From NCBI GenBank assembly GCA_036732005.1, contig DAINDF010000004.1, positions 200,950 through 264,949 of the forward strand: a stretch of 64,000 nucleotides of DNA, in the 5' to 3' direction. Origin of the DNA: UBA1926 sp036732005 (lineage in GTDB: Bacteria; Planctomycetota; Phycisphaerae; Phycisphaerales; UBA1924). The notes beneath the pieces were generated by a model that was given only the letters and a program-made list of their open reading frames with translations, ran no database searches and was not told where the DNA came from. The position numbers were made by a program, and so were the translations under genes. Shown here in pieces: positions 18,072 through 26,625 of the stretch (position 1 is its first letter; every line of letters begins with the position of its first letter).

Positions 18072-18936
18072 CACAGTGCGGGGCGCCAACAATGCGGACC
18101 GTGATCCGGACATGGACGGGCAGACCGAGAGCCTGTACGGTAATCGGCACACATTCACAGGGCGACTGCTCGATCACGAGATGACGCTCGCGGGCGGGGA
18201 GCAGATGTTGCAGTATCGGCGTCGATCAATGGCTGCCGCCTCCGGACGCTTTTTGCAGCGCGATGCGATGCTGTATGTTGATTCGCCCAACTCTTATTGC
18301 TATGTGGCGTCGAATCCGTTGGTATATTTAGACCCAACTGGCAACGTAATTCTTCCGAGCGAATTCTTGTATCCGGATCGCACTCCATGGCAACCCGGGA
18401 AACGCATCAAGGGTCCGGGTTCTCAACCGTTCGATTTAAGCCCTGGAATCACCATTCCTCCTGGGTCGGGCGCGCCGGACCGCCTCCGTCGAGAGATCGA
18501 GGCCACGCCGAACAAAATGGGATCAAGAACGTGCAAGCTCTCAGATCACGGGAAGCCCGGACACATCACTTTGCCAGATGGGACCACCTTAACGCCGGGA
18601 GGTTTAGACAGGATCAGACAAAAGATTCGAGATGGTAAGCCGCTGTCGCCTGGTGAGCAAAATGCTTTAGATACCTTGAACACGCTCAACGAGAATTGCG
18701 ACAAGGTGATATTCGAAACTTGCTTTTCGGATCAAACTGGCATACCTGGTAAGCTGCGGAGCATGTTCCCGGATACGGAGTGGGAAGGATACCCGGGCCG
18801 TATTTGGATAGACCCAATCGGCAATCCGCGCGAAATCCCAGGAGGCGGCCGGCCGCAGTCTCCTCGCGCTGATCCGGACCCATTGCCGCTTTGGCATCCT
18901 GGCACGTGGCTCCCGTATGTTCTGATTCCGCTATAG
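17356..18936 (+). pseudogene. orphan RHS C-terminal module (rhs-CT) with alternative toxin tip
   Basis: The frame is open from GTG 17,356 to 18,936 (526 residues), but it has no signal peptide, no N-terminal RHS shell and a stop codon at 17,332, so it is a 5'-truncated copy of the RHS gene. Residues 5-239 match the full gene exactly. The core ends in RFLQRDAMLYVDSPN and NPLVYLDPTGN, after which the sequence is unrelated to the first tip. The new tip contains His398 in SDHGKPGHI and Cys456 in FETCFSD, with DGTTLTPGG between, which recalls caspase-like (clan CD) peptidases. Such silent modules can replace the tip of the expressed gene by recombination through the shared core. Confidence 0.78.
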
Positions 18937-18968
18937 CAGAATAATCGATGCATGGAGGCCTTCTGATC

Positions 18969-19472
18969 ATGCGAGTGCCAAAGTTGCCCTGGTTTGTCTG
19001 TTTGGGACTAGTCGCTAGCTCGCTCTCCGTAGCGGCGATATTCTGGGCGATCGAGTCATTCAGGAGCTTTAAGTGCCGTCGGCAGGCGGTCGAGGTGGCG
19101 TATCAGATCTCCGAATTGTCGTGGCCTTTGTTGGATTGCATCGCAGAAGCTCAGACTTTTCCAGAGCATGGCTCGGATGCCGATCCCGCTCAATATGATG
19201 TTTGCAAGCAGCTACTTGAAAAAATCGTGACCGAAGTTGACACAGAACAGATCAGATTTAGAGCAAACCCTGATTGGCAAATATTTGTGAGCGCCTCTGT
19301 GCCGGGTGGTCGTGAAGACGGCGTGGCGTTTGCTGCAGAATTCAATCATAATTCTTGTGCCGGTGCGGACGATTATTTCGTGGCGATTTATACGGCAAGC
19401 GGTCGGGTACTTGAGGCACGTAGTATGGATGTTAATGAAGTTCCGGCGTGGCTTCTGATGCCCAAACGATGA
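18969..19472 (+). CDS. putative immunity protein of the orphan RHS module
   Basis: The 167-residue product follows the orphan module. I chose ATG 18,969 because GGAGG lies 10 bases upstream; ATG 18,948 has no such site. An N-terminal hydrophobic segment (FVCLGLVASSLSVAAIFWAI) would anchor or export it, and the rest is an unrecognised domain with four scattered cysteines. By position it is the partner of the alternative toxin tip. It shares the single-membrane-anchor layout of the protein at 16,771-17,235, but not its sequence. Confidence 0.58.
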   Translation: MRVPKLPWFVCLGLVASSLSVAAIFWAIESFRSFKCRRQAVEVAYQISELSWPLLDCIAEAQTFPEHGSDADPAQYDVCKQLLEKIVTEVDTEQIRFRANPDWQIFVSASVPGGREDGVAFAAEFNHNSCAGADDYFVAIYTASGRVLEARSMDVNEVPAWLLMPKR

Positions 19473-19480
19473 CAGGGGCA

Positions 19481-19574
19481 CTAGGCCGAGTCTGACGGCT
19501 CAAGCAGGCGTAGGTATCTGCTGACGAAGGCGAGCTTGAGCATGGCGAGATAGTGGACGGCGAGCTTCTCGTAG
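19481..19574 (-). pseudogene. IS5-like transposase remnant, C-terminal end only
   Basis: On the minus strand this frame encodes HYEKLAVHYLAMLKLAFV and about 13 further residues before a TAG at 19,481-19,483. This resembles the conserved C-terminal helix of IS5-type transposases. The frame reads on into the left end of the adjacent IS3 element, and no N-terminal part of the transposase is present beyond that element. Confidence 0.6.
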
Positions 19575-19653
19575 TGGTCTTGACCCCGGAACTCGGTCCG
19601 GCGTGAGTGAGAAATCTGTGGGATGATTCCGGTCTCTGTTTGGGAGACCGAGG

Positions 19654-19920
19654 ATGAAGCGGAAGCGGTTCAGTGTGGAGCAGATCGCGTACGCGATCAC
19701 GCAGGCGGAGAGCGGGACGGCGGTGGCGGCGATCTGCCGGCAGATGGGCGTGTCGGAGCCGACGTTCTATCGGTGGAAGAAGAAGTACGCGGGGCTGGGC
19801 GTATCCGAGGTCCGTCGGCTCAAGCAGCTCGAAGAGGAGAACGCGAATCTCAATCGGCTGGTGGCGGACCTGAGCTTGGACAAGGCCATGCTGCAGGATG
19901 TGCTGCGAAAAAAACTGTGA
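19654..19920 (+). CDS. IS3-family transposase OrfA
   Basis: The 88-residue protein has the OrfA layout: a helix-turn-helix (SVEQIAYAITQAESGTAVA, then MGVSEPTFYRWKKKYAG) followed by a leucine-zipper helix (LEEENANLNRLVADLSLDK). It binds the element's ends and, fused to OrfB by frameshifting, forms the active transposase. The start ATG 19,654 follows a GAGG motif. The frame ends at TGA 19,918-19,920, just after a run of seven A. Confidence 0.9.
   Translation: MKRKRFSVEQIAYAITQAESGTAVAAICRQMGVSEPTFYRWKKKYAGLGVSEVRRLKQLEEENANLNRLVADLSLDKAMLQDVLRKKL
19908..19914 (+). promoter_or_regulatory. programmed -1 frameshift site of the IS3 element
   Basis: Seven consecutive A residues span two AAA codons of OrfA just before its stop. 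OrfB is in the -1 frame, so slippage here would produce the OrfAB fusion. A GTG at 19,917 that overlaps the OrfA stop (GTGA) is an alternative coupled start for OrfB. Confidence 0.7.
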
Positions 19921-20753
19921 CGCCTGCGCGGAAGCGTGAGTTGGTGGAGTACGTGCGGGCGGCGTACGACCTGAGCGAGCGACGAGGGTGCTCGGTGCTG
20001 GTGTTCGCCCGGAGCGTGCAGCGGTACGAGAGCGTGCGGGACCCGTGCACGGCGCTTCGGATGCGGATCAAGGAGCTGACGGCGTCGCGTGTGACATGGG
20101 GGTATCGACGCGTGCATGTGCTGCTGGCCCGTGAAGGCTGGGCGGTGAACGCGAAGAAGGTGTACCGGATCTACCGGGAGGAAGGGCTGTCGATGCGGGC
20201 GAAGCGGCCGCGTCGGCACAAGGTGGCGCAGGTACGACGCATGACGCCGGTGGCAACATCCCGGGACGAGCGGTGGAGCATGGACTTCATCGCGGACCAA
20301 CTGGGCGACGGGCGACGCATCCGAGTGCTGACGATCGTGGACCACTACACACGGGAGAGCATGGCCATGGAGGTCGGCCAGTCGATGGGGAGCGAGGCGG
20401 TGATCGCGGTGCTGGATCGGCTCGGCCGGATGCGTCGGAGGCCGCGAACGATCTGCGTGGACAACGGCCCGGAGTTCGCGTCGAAGGCCTTGGACGAATG
20501 GGCCTATCGCAATGGCGTCACTCTGAACTTCAGCCGGCCGGGCAAGCCAACGGACAACGCGATGGTCGAGTCGTTCAGCGCTCGGGCTCGGGCCGAGTGC
20601 CTGAACATGCACTGGTTCGAATCGCTGGAAGAAGCCCGCGAAACGACCGAGGCGTGGCGCCGGCACTACAACGACGACAGACCCCACAGCGCTCTGGGCA
20701 ACCTGGCCCCCAGAGAGTTCGCTTCAACCGGCCGGGCTAGCCCGGCCGGTTGA
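19917..20753 (+). CDS. IS3-family transposase OrfB (DDE integrase core)
   Basis: The product of about 278 residues has the IS3 OrfB organisation: an HTH_21-like region (SRVTWGYRRVHVLLAREGW), then the rve/DDE catalytic core. The catalytic residues are visible: first Asp in WSMDFIADQL, second Asp in CVDNGPEFAS, and Glu in NAMVESFSARARAECL, followed by the family's terminal HYNDDRPHSALGNLAP. It is intact. Expression is expected mostly by -1 frameshifting from OrfA, or from GTG 19,917. Confidence 0.88.
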   Translation: MTPARKRELVEYVRAAYDLSERRGCSVLVFARSVQRYESVRDPCTALRMRIKELTASRVTWGYRRVHVLLAREGWAVNAKKVYRIYREEGLSMRAKRPRRHKVAQVRRMTPVATSRDERWSMDFIADQLGDGRRIRVLTIVDHYTRESMAMEVGQSMGSEAVIAVLDRLGRMRRRPRTICVDNGPEFASKALDEWAYRNGVTLNFSRPGKPTDNAMVESFSARARAECLNMHWFESLEEARETTEAWRRHYNDDRPHSALGNLAPREFASTGRASPAG

Positions 20754-20756
20754 AGC
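20721..20756. repeat. perfect 17-bp-arm palindrome across the transposase stop codon
   Basis: GCTTCAACCGGCCGGGC is followed by TA and then its exact complement. The structure covers the last codons and TGA of OrfB and would form a very stable hairpin. No T-run follows, so it may end or protect the transposase mRNA, or act on the DNA itself. Confidence 0.75.
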
Positions 20757-20986
20757 CCTCGGCTCTCATCAGACCTGGACCGGATATGGGGTCAAGACCA
20801 GCCTGGAGCGCAGCGCAGCCCTCCCACGCCGCCAAAGGCCCCGCCCACGATTAAGGACTGAACACTGTCTTGAAACGACCTCGCGGTCCACTACAATGCC
20901 ATTGGCATCGAGTTCCTCAGCCGTGAACACCGCGCGAGCCGGTGGCGGGTTGCATGAGGGCGATGGCCATTGTCGGGAGAGCACGA

Positions 20987-22366
20987 ATGGCGCACCGTCG
21001 TCTCTGTGCGAGTATTTTCTCGCCACCGCACTGTCTCCTAGCCCTGACCACAGTGTGTATCGGATCACTCGCCACAGCCCAGGTACTTTACGAGGATTAC
21101 CAGCTCATCTCTGGGGACGCCGCAAGCCAGCAACAGCTTGGCTCTGCCGTAGCGATTTCAGGAGGCCGGGCCGTCATCGGGGCGTCGGGCGACGATGGGT
21201 TCCTTGGGAACAACGCTGGTGCCGCGTACATCTTCGACGTTAAGTCCGGTATTCAGCTACATAAGTTGATTGCGTCCGACGGGACTGCCTTTGACCAGCT
21301 CGGGGCCGCAGTGGCGATCTCCGATGATGCTGTACTTGTGGGTGCACCCTTCGACGATGGTCCAGATGCCTCCGGTTCCGCATACCTTTTCCGCGCTAGC
21401 ACTGGAGAGCAGTTCGCTCGGCTCCGAGCAGCCGACACGGCAGCTGGAGACCTATTCGGCTCATCGGTCGCAGTGACATCACGAGTCGCAGCGGTGGGGG
21501 CGCCGAACGCATCATCTGGCGCTGGTGCAGTTTACCTTTTTGACATCGGAACAGGCGAACAAATCAGGAAGTTCGTATCCGGCACCGCCGATCCGGACGA
21601 CCTTTTCGGTTGCGCTGTCGCAATGAGTGGAACTGCCCTGATCGTTGGAGCGTTCGGCGATGACGATCGCGCGAACAACGCTGGTGCTGTATACATTTTC
21701 AATGTGGACACGGGAGAGCAGCTATACAAGCTTACCGCCTCCGATGCCACACCCGGAGATTGGTTCGGGCGCGCGGTGGCGGCCTTCGATGAGAAGGTCA
21801 TCGTTGGCGCACCGGAGAGCAACAGCATTGGCTACCCAACAGGCTCCGCCTATGTGTTTGATTTGCAGACAGGCGCACAGATTCACAAGCTGACCGCTGC
21901 GATCCCCGGATGGAACGATCAGTTCGGCATCTCAGTGAGCATCTCCGGATCCATCGCCGTGGTCGGGGCTTCACTCGCTGACTACATTTACCTCAATACG
22001 GGCTCCGCCTACGTTTTCGACATCGTGAGTGGGCAGCAGGTCCTCCAACTCGTCGCGTCGGACCATTCGATTGATGACACATTCGGGGGTGCGGTTGCGG
22101 TGAGTGGCTCCGTCGCCTTGACTGGCTCTATGGGCAGCGACGATTCGGGCCCTCAATCCGGCTCCGCGTACCTCTACTTCATCTCTTTTTCCTGTAATCC
22201 GGCGGATCTCGCGGATCCTTGGGGAACACTCGACCTAAGTGATGTTAATGCGTTCGTTGGCGGATTCGGCGCGTCTGACGATGTCGCCGATCTCACCGGA
22301 GACGGGTTGCTTGACCTCGAAGATATCATCGAATTTCTGAGTGCCTTCGCTGCGGGTTGTCCTTGA
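20987..22366 (+). CDS. secreted beta-propeller (FG-GAP-like) protein with C-terminal dockerin
   Basis: From ATG 20,987 (GGGAG 8 bases upstream) the product has 459 residues. A signal peptide ends near SLATAQ. About seven propeller blades follow, each with the pattern LGSAVAISGGRAVIGA and then AAYIFDVKSG, as in FG-GAP/integrin-alpha-like repeat proteins. The C-terminus is a dockerin pair (CNPADLADPWGTLDLSDVNA and DLTGDGLLDLEDIIEFL) ending in AGCP. It is probably an extracellular or surface-retained protein of unknown ligand. It is the last gene of the accessory region before the tRNA fragment. Confidence 0.85.
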   Translation: MAHRRLCASIFSPPHCLLALTTVCIGSLATAQVLYEDYQLISGDAASQQQLGSAVAISGGRAVIGASGDDGFLGNNAGAAYIFDVKSGIQLHKLIASDGTAFDQLGAAVAISDDAVLVGAPFDDGPDASGSAYLFRASTGEQFARLRAADTAAGDLFGSSVAVTSRVAAVGAPNASSGAGAVYLFDIGTGEQIRKFVSGTADPDDLFGCAVAMSGTALIVGAFGDDDRANNAGAVYIFNVDTGEQLYKLTASDATPGDWFGRAVAAFDEKVIVGAPESNSIGYPTGSAYVFDLQTGAQIHKLTAAIPGWNDQFGISVSISGSIAVVGASLADYIYLNTGSAYVFDIVSGQQVLQLVASDHSIDDTFGGAVAVSGSVALTGSMGSDDSGPQSGSAYLYFISFSCNPADLADPWGTLDLSDVNAFVGGFGASDDVADLTGDGLLDLEDIIEFLSAFAAGCP

Positions 22367-22792
22367 TCCTGATATACGCCGCTTCGAGCTGTTCACTTCG
22401 TCAACGCGAACACTGAACCCGAGACGCACCATGCCGCGGCTTGGCGCACTCGGCCACGGTGACCTACCCCCGCGGTTGATACCAGAGTTTGTGTCCCCCT
22501 GTCCCGTTTGCGCGAGTCTCCGGGCGTGTTTCAGCCGCAGGGTGAGGGATTCTGCTTCGTCCGGCCGGGCTTGCTCGGCCCTTCGGAGTACTTTGAGCAG
22601 GAGAAGCCTCGATGACGCGTATAGGCAGTGCGTGGGGGGGCGATTGCGAGCAGTCAAGTGGAGGGCACCGTTTCCGGAGCCGCCGAGTGGCCACTGCTAA
22701 GTCGGGTGCATTTGGAGCTCCTCATGGCGCTCCCAGGGCGGCGTACGCCATTCATAAATGCTGGAGAGTTAACGATTTCCGTTCATTTGCTC
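22367..22792. other. 426-bp stretch without a gene at the island's right end
   Basis: No ORF has protein-like composition. A short palindrome (GGCGTACGCC, 22,740-22,749) is the only structure seen. The DNA loses its coding periodicity here, as expected for the end of an integrated element. Confidence 0.4.
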
Positions 22793-22839
22793 TCAGCCTT
22801 CCAAGCTGAATGTTGCCGGTTCGAGTCCGGTCGCCCGCT
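22793..22839 (+). tRNA. tRNA-Gly(TCC) 3' fragment, probable attachment site (attR)
   Basis: The fragment starts at tRNA position 27: anticodon arm TCAGC-CTTCCAA-GCTGA (anticodon TCC), variable loop ATGTT, T arm GCCGG-TTCGAGT-CCGGT, acceptor 3' strand CGCCCGC and discriminator T. All stems that can be checked pair. The 5' acceptor strand GCGGGCG and the D arm, which should lie at about 22,767-22,792, are absent. A tRNA cut in this way is the usual sign of integration into the 3' half of a tRNA gene, which leaves an intact gene at the other end of the element. Confidence 0.78.
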
Positions 22840-22913
22840 TTTCCTGATGCCGCCCTCCTCGGGCGTGCCGCGACACTCTGTGACAGCGTTCCCGAATCCT
22901 GCGACAATCCCGC

Positions 22914-25289
22914 ATGACAGCCGACCCGTCACAGCATCGTCGCCGCGTGGCGCTCATCGTGACCGGCGCGGTGGCGGGCGTTCCCGCGTTCTTCGCGGTG
23001 CTGCTCGGGGTCGGGCTGCTGCTGCACCGCGTGCCGGGGCGCGGGCCGGACGCGGCGCCTTCGGACCTTGTGCCGACCTTCGTCGGGATGGAGTCGTGCA
23101 GCCGGTGCCACGAGGCGGAGACCGAGGCCTGGGTCGGGTCGCACCACGATCTGGCGATGCAGCCGGCGACCGAGGAGACGGTGCACGGGGACTTTGACGA
23201 CGCGGTGTTCGAGCACAGGTCGTTCCGGGGGCGTTTCTTCCGCCGGGACGGGGGGTTTTTCGTCGAGACGCAGGACGCCGAGGGCGGGCTCGAGGCGTTC
23301 GAGATCGTGTATGTCTTCGGCGTCGTTCCGCTTCAGCAGTACCTCATCGCCTTCCCCGACGGGCGTTTGCAGGCGCTCACCGCCGCGTGGGACACTCGCC
23401 CGACCGAGGATGGCGGGCAGCGGTGGTTCCATCTCTACCCGGACGAGGACACGCCCCCGGGCGACGAGCTGCATTGGACCGCGCCGGCGTTCAACTGGAA
23501 CTTCGCCTGCGCCGAGTGCCACTCGACCGACCTGCGCAAGAACTACGACCCGGCGACCGATACCTTCGCGACCTCGTGGGCGGAGATCGATGTCTCATGC
23601 GAGTCGTGCCACGGCCCGGGGAGCGTGCATGTGCAGCTCGCGAGCGCCCGGGAGCGGGACCCCGGGGCTCCGTACCCGGAAGATCACGGGCTTGTCGCGC
23701 GCCCCAGCGGCCCAGGGGACTGGCGCTTCGCCGAGGGGGCGCGGGTCGCGGGGCTGGCGGGCCCGCCGATCGGCGACCCGGAGGTCGAGTCGTGCGGGCG
23801 GTGCCACGCCCGGCGGTCGCAGCTCGCCGAGGTCGCGAACGCCCGAACGCTGCACGACTCGCACTGGGTGGAGGGGCTGACCGAGGGGCTCTACTTCGCC
23901 GACGGGCAGATCCGTGACGAGGTCTATGTCTACGGGTCGTTCAAGCAGAGCAAGATGCACGCCATGGGCGTGACCTGCAGCGACTGCCACGAGCCTCACT
24001 CGTTGAAACTCCGCGCCCCGGGCAACGCGTTGTGCGCCTCGTGCCACGCACCCTCGGCGTACGACACACCGGCGCACCACTTCCACGAGCAGGGCACGGA
24101 GGGGGCGTCGTGCGTCGAGTGCCACATGCCGGAGCGGACCTACATGGTCGTCGACCCCCGGCGCGACCACAGCATGCGGATCCCGCGGCCCGATCTGACC
24201 GTGTCGCTGGGTGTGCCGAACGCGTGCAACACCTGCCACGCGGACAAGCCCGCGCAATGGGCCGCCGACGCGGTCGTCGGGTGGTACGGCGAGGGCTTCA
24301 ACCGTGGGTTCCAGTCGTACGCCCCGACGCTTCACGCGGCACGCCTCGGGGCGCCGGGGTCGCGGGAGGCCCTCGAGCGGCTCGCCTCGGAGCCGGCGGC
24401 GCCGGGGATCGCCCGCGCGACGGCGTTTCTTGAGATGGGCGCGGTGCTCGGGCCGGATCTGCTGCCCTCGATCCGCGCGGGCCTGGGCGACACCGACCCG
24501 ATGGTGCGTCGCGCCGCCTGCGAGTCGCTCGCCGCGGCGGATCCCGCGGCGAGGCTCGAACTGCTCGCGCCGATGCTGCGTGACCCGGTGCTCGCGGTCC
24601 GCGTCGCGGCGGTGACGAACCTGCTCGATCAGGCTCCGGACGCCGCCGGCGATGCCGCTGCGCCGCTCCGGGATGCGATCGAGGAGTTCGAGGCGGTGCA
24701 GCGCCTCAACGCGGACCGGGCCTCGGCGTGGCTGAACCTCGCGAGGATGCACGCGCTGCGGGGCCGGGCGGACGAGGCGCTGCGGTGCTTCGAACAGGCC
24801 CGGCGTCGCGAGCCGGCGCACTTCCCCGTGTACGCGAACGAGGCCGATTTCTGCCGCGAGCTCGGGCGCGAGGCGGACGCGGAACGCGTGCTCCGCGAGG
24901 GTCTCGCCCGCCTTCCGGGGCACGCGGCGTTGCGCCACAGCCTGGGGCTCCTGCTCGTGCGCACGGGTCGGGCGGACGAGGCGATGGAGGAACTGGCCGC
25001 GGCTCACCTGGCCGCCCCGGACGACGCGCGATTCGGGTATGTCTACGGCGTGGCGCTCGACTCCCTGGGCGACCCGGGCGCCGCCGTCGAGGCCTGGGAT
25101 CGGGTGCTCGAGGCCCACCCTTACCACCTCGACTCGCTCTACGCGTCCGCCGTCGCGCACCTGCGGCTGGGGCATGGAGAACGGGCGCATGCGCTCGCGC
25201 TGCGGTGCCGCGAGTTGCTCCCGGGGTCCCCGGAGATCGAGGCGCTGCTCGAGGCGGCGGCGGGGCGGCTTCCGGCGTCGAACGACTGA
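22914..25289 (+). CDS. octaheme c-type cytochrome with HEAT and TPR domains
   Basis: The 791-residue protein has an N-terminal membrane anchor (LIVTGAVAGVPAFFAVLLGV) and eight CxxCH heme sites in its first 440 residues (CSRCH, CAECH, CESCH, CGRCH, CSDCH, CASCH, CVECH, CNTCH). HEAT-like repeats follow (LGDTDPMVRRAACESLA and MLRDPVLAVRVAAV), then TPR repeats to the end (SAWLNLARMHALRGRADEA and later units). It is a periplasm-facing electron-transfer protein. The pattern resembles multiheme cytochromes of the c554/nitrite-reductase-like group found in planctomycetes, with TPRs presumably for complex assembly. It stands alone; no respiratory genes are adjacent. Confidence 0.88.
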   Translation: MTADPSQHRRRVALIVTGAVAGVPAFFAVLLGVGLLLHRVPGRGPDAAPSDLVPTFVGMESCSRCHEAETEAWVGSHHDLAMQPATEETVHGDFDDAVFEHRSFRGRFFRRDGGFFVETQDAEGGLEAFEIVYVFGVVPLQQYLIAFPDGRLQALTAAWDTRPTEDGGQRWFHLYPDEDTPPGDELHWTAPAFNWNFACAECHSTDLRKNYDPATDTFATSWAEIDVSCESCHGPGSVHVQLASARERDPGAPYPEDHGLVARPSGPGDWRFAEGARVAGLAGPPIGDPEVESCGRCHARRSQLAEVANARTLHDSHWVEGLTEGLYFADGQIRDEVYVYGSFKQSKMHAMGVTCSDCHEPHSLKLRAPGNALCASCHAPSAYDTPAHHFHEQGTEGASCVECHMPERTYMVVDPRRDHSMRIPRPDLTVSLGVPNACNTCHADKPAQWAADAVVGWYGEGFNRGFQSYAPTLHAARLGAPGSREALERLASEPAAPGIARATAFLEMGAVLGPDLLPSIRAGLGDTDPMVRRAACESLAAADPAARLELLAPMLRDPVLAVRVAAVTNLLDQAPDAAGDAAAPLRDAIEEFEAVQRLNADRASAWLNLARMHALRGRADEALRCFEQARRREPAHFPVYANEADFCRELGREADAERVLREGLARLPGHAALRHSLGLLLVRTGRADEAMEELAAAHLAAPDDARFGYVYGVALDSLGDPGAAVEAWDRVLEAHPYHLDSLYASAVAHLRLGHGERAHALALRCRELLPGSPEIEALLEAAAGRLPASND

Positions 25290-25323
25290 CGGGTCGGCGA
25301 GAGGGCCCCGTGCGGACCGGGCC

Positions 25324-26565
25324 TCAGCGGCGTGCCGGGGTGAGGGCGCCGACCTCGGCGAGGGCGGTCTCGAACTGCCGCCAGCGGTCCTCGATATCGC
25401 CCGTGTACCCGATGGAGATGCGGACATACCCGGGCAGGATGCCGGCGGCGCGCTGCTCCTCGTCGGAGAGTTCGCTGGAGGTGGATGCGCCGGAGCAGGA
25501 CATGAGCGTCTCGAAGTAGCCCAGGCTGACGGCGTCGTAGCCGAACATGTGCTTGTTCTGCAGCGTGTCGAGCAGGGCGAAGGCCCGCTCGCGGGTGCCG
25601 AGGTCGACGCCGAAGATCCCGCCGAACCCGAAGCCCTCGTTCATGATCGCCTTCAGGGTCGCGTGCCCGGCGTGGTCGGGCAGCCCCGGGTACCAGACGG
25701 GCAGGCCCAGGTTCTGGAGGCGCTCGGCGAAGAGCATGGCGCGGCGGGAATGCTCGGCGACGCGGAGCCCCAGGTGGGGAAGCCGCAGCGCGAGATCGAA
25801 CGCGACGGCGGGGTGCATGGTGGGCCCGAGCAGCATGAGGGCGCCGTGGTGGGTGTCCATCAGCGAGGCGATGAACTCGCGTGTGCCGCAGACGGCGCCG
25901 GCGATGATGTCCGAGCAGCCGCTCATGAACTTGGTCATGGAATGGACGACGATGTCCGCCCCGAGCTGGGCGGGGGAAACGACGAGCGGGCTGAAGGTGT
26001 TGTCGACGATGAGCTTCGCGCCCCGGGCGTGGGCGATCTTCGCGAGGCGCGGGATGTCCGCGACATCGAGCGTGGGGTTGGCGATGGTCTCGCAATAGAC
26101 GGCGCGAGTGCGGTCGGTCATGGCCGCCTCGACCTGGGCGGGGTCCGAGGCGTCGACGAACCGGACTCTGACCCCGGCGCGGGCCGGCAGGAAGTGCTCG
26201 AAGAGGGCGTGGGTGCCGCCGTAGATCGTGTGCGAGGCGACGATCTCGTCGCCCGGGCTGCACAGCTGCATGACCGTGGGGGCGATCGCGCCCATGCCCG
26301 AGGCGGTGCAGTAGGCGGCCTCGGTGCCCTCGAGCGCGGCGAGGTATCTGCCCAGGACATACACCGTGGGGTTGAAGTGCCGCCCGTAGAGGTAGCACCC
26401 CCCGCCCTCGGACTCGGGGCCGACCCGCCCGCCGAAGATCTCGGGCATCGTGTCGGCGTGCATCACGGTGAAGGTGGTGGAGGCCTCGATGGACATGTTG
26501 ACCCCGCCGTGTTCGCCGAACTCGTGGCGGACGGCGGCGAGGGAGCGGATGGGATCGAACGGCAT
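25324..26565 (-). CDS. PLP-dependent trans-sulfuration enzyme (methionine gamma-lyase / cystathionine lyase family)
   Basis: The 413-residue product has the Cys/Met-metabolism PLP fold: YGRHFNPT at 60-67 (Tyr and Arg that bind the cofactor phosphate), TASGMGAI at 87-94, IVDNTFSPL with the Asp that binds the pyridine nitrogen, and the Schiff-base Lys212 in HSMTKFMSGCSD. The C-terminus has VRISIGYTGDIEDRW, the family's conserved carboxylate-binding end. Members make or break C-S bonds of cystathionine, homocysteine or methionine. The exact substrate cannot be read from sequence; methionine gamma-lyase or O-acylhomoserine enzymes are equally possible. A TATAAT box lies about 60 bp upstream. Confidence 0.88.
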   Translation of the reverse strand: MPFDPIRSLAAVRHEFGEHGGVNMSIEASTTFTVMHADTMPEIFGGRVGPESEGGGCYLYGRHFNPTVYVLGRYLAALEGTEAAYCTASGMGAIAPTVMQLCSPGDEIVASHTIYGGTHALFEHFLPARAGVRVRFVDASDPAQVEAAMTDRTRAVYCETIANPTLDVADIPRLAKIAHARGAKLIVDNTFSPLVVSPAQLGADIVVHSMTKFMSGCSDIIAGAVCGTREFIASLMDTHHGALMLLGPTMHPAVAFDLALRLPHLGLRVAEHSRRAMLFAERLQNLGLPVWYPGLPDHAGHATLKAIMNEGFGFGGIFGVDLGTRERAFALLDTLQNKHMFGYDAVSLGYFETLMSCSGASTSSELSDEEQRAAGILPGYVRISIGYTGDIEDRWRQFETALAEVGALTPARR

Positions 26566-26625
26566 GCCCGGTCTCCTTCTCTGGTGCGGCTCTGGGCGGG
26601 CGTGGTCCGGCCCTGCGCCGGCGCA

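Larger units (their letters stand above)
19575..20800 (+). mobile_element. IS3-family insertion sequence, 1226 bp
   Basis: The ends carry matching 13-bp inverted repeats: TGGTCTTGACCCC at 19,575-19,587 and its complement at 20,788-20,800, so the element starts TG and ends CA as in the IS3 family. It holds an OrfA/OrfB pair in overlapping frames with a 7-A slippery run. The flanking bases (GTAG left, GCCT right) are not a target duplication, which suggests that the copy has been rearranged since insertion. Confidence 0.85.

Noticed and set aside
22760..22839. A complete tRNA-Gly gene
   Set aside because: The bases where the acceptor 5' strand and D arm should be do not pair with the 3' part, so only a fragment is present.
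23595..25427. A 610-residue open frame antisense to the cytochrome gene
   Set aside because: It is Arg-rich and without domains, while the plus strand has eight heme motifs.
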